A stretch of 9,216 bases of DNA from Rhodanobacter sp. (GTDB lineage Bacteria; Pseudomonadota; Gammaproteobacteria; Xanthomonadales; Rhodanobacteraceae). Numbering within the stretch: the stretch's first letter is position 1; the number at the start of each line of letters is the position of its first letter. Of this stretch, positions 7,065-9,216 are shown one piece after another. Made by a program: the position numbers and the translations under genes. Below the pieces are notes generated by a model, which was not told the origin of the DNA, ran no database searches, and saw nothing but the letters and a program-made list of their open reading frames with translations. The stretch spans positions 1 through 9,216 of the forward strand of contig JAPHUU010000270.1 in the NCBI GenBank assembly GCA_026193555.1, in the 5' to 3' direction.

Positions 7065-8957
7065 ATGACAGCTCCCATTCAACTCCATCGCAAGCCCTCG
7101 CGGCTGGCCGTGCTGGCGATGGGCGCGATCGGCATCGTGTTCGGCGACATCGGTACCAGCCCGCTGTACACCATGAATGAGACGCTCGGCAGACATGGCA
7201 TGTCGCCTACGCCTGCCGCCGTGCTGGGGGTGCTGTCGCTGATCTTCTGGTCCTTGATGATCGTGGTGTCGTTGAAGTACGTGACCTTCGTGATGCGCGC
7301 CGACAACAAGGGCGAGGGCGGCATCATGGCGCTGATGGCGCTGGCCCAGCGCTCGATCGGCAGCAGTTCGCCGCGAGCGCGCTGGATGCTGGCCGTGCTG
7401 GGCATTTTCGGTGCGTCGTTGTTCTACGGCGACGGCGTGATCACGCCGGCGATCACCGTGCTTGGCGCGGTCGAGGGGCTGAAGGTCGCCGAGCCGGCGC
7501 TGGAACAATATGTGGTGGTGATCTCCCTGGCGATCCTGGGCAGCGTGTTCGCCCTGCAGCGCCATGGCACGCACATCGTCGGCAGGATGTTCGCGCCGGT
7601 GATGGTGCTGTGGTTCCTGGTGCTGGCGATGCTGGGCATCCACCAGATCGTGCAGCACCCGCAGGTGTTGCATGCCCTCGATCCGCGCTACGCGCTGGGT
7701 TTCTTCATCAGTCACGGCTACCGCTCGTTCATCGCGCTCGGCGGCGTGGTGCTGGCCTTGACCGGTGCGGAGGCCTTGTATGCCGACATGGGGCATTTCG
7801 GCAAGAAGCCCATACGGCTCGCCTGGTTCGGCTTCGTGCTGCCGGCACTGCTGCTCAACTATTTCGGCCAGGGCGCCTTGCTGCTGATCAACCCGGCGGC
7901 GATCGCGAGTCCGTTCTACCACATGGTGCCCGCGCCACTGCTGTACCCGATGATTGCGCTGGCGACCGCCGCGGCGATCATCGGCTCGCAGGCGGTGATC
8001 TCCGGAGCGTTCTCGATGACCCGCGAGGCGATGTCGCTGGGCTATTCGCCGCGGATGGCGGTGGTGCACACCTCGCGCGAGATGTCCGGCCAGGTATTCG
8101 TGCCGTGGGTGAACCGGTTGCTGATGGTGATGGTGTTCGGTGCGGTGCTCGGCTTTCGCAGTTCGGACAACCTCGGCGCAGCCTACGGCATTGCGGTCAC
8201 CGGCACGATGACGGTGACCACCCTGCTGGCACTGGTGGTGGCACGCAAACACTGGCACTGGAACTGGCCGTCGGTGATCCTGGTCGGCGTGTTGTTCCTG
8301 ACCGTCGACCTCGCCTTCCTCGGCGCGAATGCGCTGAAGATCGCCCATGGCGGCTGGTTCCCGCTGGTGCTGGCGGTGATCCTCTTCATCATGATGACCA
8401 CCTGGCGCCGCGGCCGCGAACTGGTGGTGCGCGAGATCAAGCAGGGCGGGCTGGCGCTGGCACCCTTCATCAAGAGCATCATCGAGCACCCGCCGCTGCG
8501 GGTGCCGGGAACGGCGATCTTCCTGACCGCCAACCAGGAGGCCGTGCCGCATGCGCTGCTGCACAACCTCAAGCACAACAAGGTGCTGCATCAGCGCAAC
8601 GTCTTGCTGACCGTGGAGGTGCTGGAGACGCCGCTGGCCGAGCCGGAGGAACGCATCCGCATCACCCTGCTGGAAGGCAATTTCTACGGGCTGGAACTGC
8701 GCTTCGGATTCGCCGAGGATCCGAACATACCGTTGGCACTGACCATGTGCGCGCGCGAAGGCCTCGGCTTCGACATGATGGACACCACCTTTTTTCTGTC
8801 GCGCGAGACCATCGTGGCGGCCGTACGTCGCCCCGGCATGGCGTTGTGGCGCGACAAGCTGTTTGTGTACCTGTCGCGCAACGCGATGCCGGCCACCGCC
8901 TTCTTCCAGATCCCCGGCAACCGCCTGATCGAGCTGGGTGCCCGGGTCGAGATCTGA
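7065..8957 (+). CDS. kup: Kup-family K+ uptake transporter (copy 2)
   Basis: A 630-residue second Kup transporter, collinear with the preceding one. The same motifs occur at GDIGTSPLYT (27-36), ADNKGEGG (79-86), GDGVITPAITVLGAVEG (122-138), TGAEALYADMGHFG (233-246) and FGQG (267-270), with a soluble C-terminal domain from about 447. The last 58 residues match copy 1 at 47 positions. It differs by a shorter N-terminal tail and a one-residue-shorter first periplasmic loop. All membrane segments and motifs are intact, so both copies should be functional. The ATG at 7065 is chosen because the extension back to GTG 6987 overlaps copy 1 and has no family similarity; its ribosome-binding site is weak (GAG at 7057-7059). 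The 58-base gap has no convincing terminator, so both copies are probably on one transcript. Whether they differ in affinity, pH dependence or cation preference cannot be read from the sequence. Confidence 0.96.
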   Translation: MTAPIQLHRKPSRLAVLAMGAIGIVFGDIGTSPLYTMNETLGRHGMSPTPAAVLGVLSLIFWSLMIVVSLKYVTFVMRADNKGEGGIMALMALAQRSIGSSSPRARWMLAVLGIFGASLFYGDGVITPAITVLGAVEGLKVAEPALEQYVVVISLAILGSVFALQRHGTHIVGRMFAPVMVLWFLVLAMLGIHQIVQHPQVLHALDPRYALGFFISHGYRSFIALGGVVLALTGAEALYADMGHFGKKPIRLAWFGFVLPALLLNYFGQGALLLINPAAIASPFYHMVPAPLLYPMIALATAAAIIGSQAVISGAFSMTREAMSLGYSPRMAVVHTSREMSGQVFVPWVNRLLMVMVFGAVLGFRSSDNLGAAYGIAVTGTMTVTTLLALVVARKHWHWNWPSVILVGVLFLTVDLAFLGANALKIAHGGWFPLVLAVILFIMMTTWRRGRELVVREIKQGGLALAPFIKSIIEHPPLRVPGTAIFLTANQEAVPHALLHNLKHNKVLHQRNVLLTVEVLETPLAEPEERIRITLLEGNFYGLELRFGFAEDPNIPLALTMCAREGLGFDMMDTTFFLSRETIVAAVRRPGMALWRDKLFVYLSRNAMPATAFFQIPGNRLIELGARVEI

Positions 8958-8980
8958 AGACAGCCCCACCCCGGCTTCAG
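8954..8980. terminator. possible bidirectional hairpin between kup copy 2 and pgk
   Basis: CTGAAG (8954-8959) pairs with CTTCAG (8975-8980) around a 15-base C-rich loop. The left arm contains the kup stop TGA (8955-8957) and the right arm contains the pgk stop (minus strand, 8977-8979). An adjoining GCGCGC hairpin (8980-8985 with 8989-8994, loop of 3) lies inside the pgk 3' end. No T tract is present on either strand, so intrinsic termination is uncertain. Confidence 0.35.
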
Positions 8981-9216
8981 CGCGCGGCGCGCGCCTTCAG
9001 TGCGGTGACGGCGGGCAGTTCCTTGCCTTCGAGAAATTCCAGGAATGCCCCGCCGCCGGTGGAGATGTAGGAGACCCCGTCGGCGATGCCGTATTTGTCG
9101 ACGGCCGCCAGCGTATCGCCGCCGCCGGCGATGGAGAATGCGCTGGAGGCGGCGATCGCGCGCGCCAGCGTCTCGGTGCCGGCGCCGAACGCGTCGAATT
9201 CGAACACGCCTACCGG
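8977..9216 (-). CDS. pgk: phosphoglycerate kinase, C-terminal part (runs off the window)
   Basis: The visible 79 residues are the C-terminal end of phosphoglycerate kinase, the glycolytic enzyme that transfers phosphate between 1,3-bisphosphoglycerate and ADP. They begin [11 protein letters not shown] and include the nucleotide-domain signature [12 protein letters not shown] and the C-terminal [19 protein letters not shown] block, ending in KARAAR. The GTG at 9205-9207 is an internal valine codon, not a start: the frame stays open and conserved to the window edge, and the rest of the gene (roughly 300 further codons by family length) lies beyond it. The gene converges on kup copy 2 with 19 bases between stops. 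No sign of damage is seen in the visible part. Confidence 0.97.
   Translation of the reverse strand, partial: PVGVFEFDAFGAGTETLARAIAASSAFSIAGGGDTLAAVDKYGIADGVSYISTGGGAFLEFLEGKELPAVTALKARAAR

Noticed and set aside
5078..8969. Long minus-strand open frames opposite both kup genes (543 and 683 codons)
   Set aside because: The two frames resemble each other only because the kup genes do. They are His/Gln/Arg-rich antisense shadows with no motif or start signal.
8977..9207. Independent 76-codon minus-strand gene starting at 9207
   Set aside because: The GTG is an internal valine of phosphoglycerate kinase; the upstream codons PVG continue the conserved sequence to the window edge.

Overview
The window looks like a chromosomal housekeeping segment from a GC-rich gammaproteobacterium, most likely in the order Lysobacterales/Xanthomonadales (Rhodanobacteraceae-like: Rhodanobacter, Dyella and relatives). 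This is an inference from three things. The gene order zinc-ribbon protein, aspS, yebC, ruvC, ruvA is the one known from pseudomonads and xanthomonads. YebC begins with the MGRGPSIE-type N-terminus remembered from xanthomonads instead of the MAGHSKW type. Codon third positions are strongly G/C. No phage, IS, CRISPR, tRNA or rRNA signal was seen.

Layout. Bases 49-354 encode a small FmdB-type zinc-ribbon protein. A GC-rich 171-base gap with a probable promoter follows, then aspS (526-2298). A short gap leads to a small cytoplasmic alpha/beta hydrolase (2406-3074). A second promoter-like element precedes yebC (3163-3897), ruvC (3934-4455) and ruvA (4478-5074), which are close enough to form one operon. 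Directly behind ruvA are two full-length, closely related potassium transporters of the Kup family (5090-7006 and 7065-8957). The right edge holds the C-terminal 79 codons of phosphoglycerate kinase on the minus strand, converging on the second kup with 19 bases between the stop codons.

How the genes relate. RuvC and RuvA are the resolvase and the junction-binding subunit of the Holliday-junction machinery. The motor subunit RuvB, usually next to ruvA, is absent from its expected place, which is taken by the kup pair. YebC is a translation-associated or regulatory factor and AspRS charges tRNA-Asp. The Kup proteins take up K+, probably with protons, at the inner membrane. The link between Ruv, translation and K+ genes appears positional, not functional.

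Most notable details. A 17-base tandem copy of the ribosome-binding site plus start region at the ruvC-ruvA junction creates a 9-codon mini-cistron whose stop overlaps the ruvA start. The tandem kup genes contain near-identical nucleotide blocks. A lineage-variable hydrolase sits between aspS and yebC, and the AspRS anticodon-binding domain has an unusual loop. I did not find a convincing new defence, mobile or multi-gene system; the region is mostly core genome.
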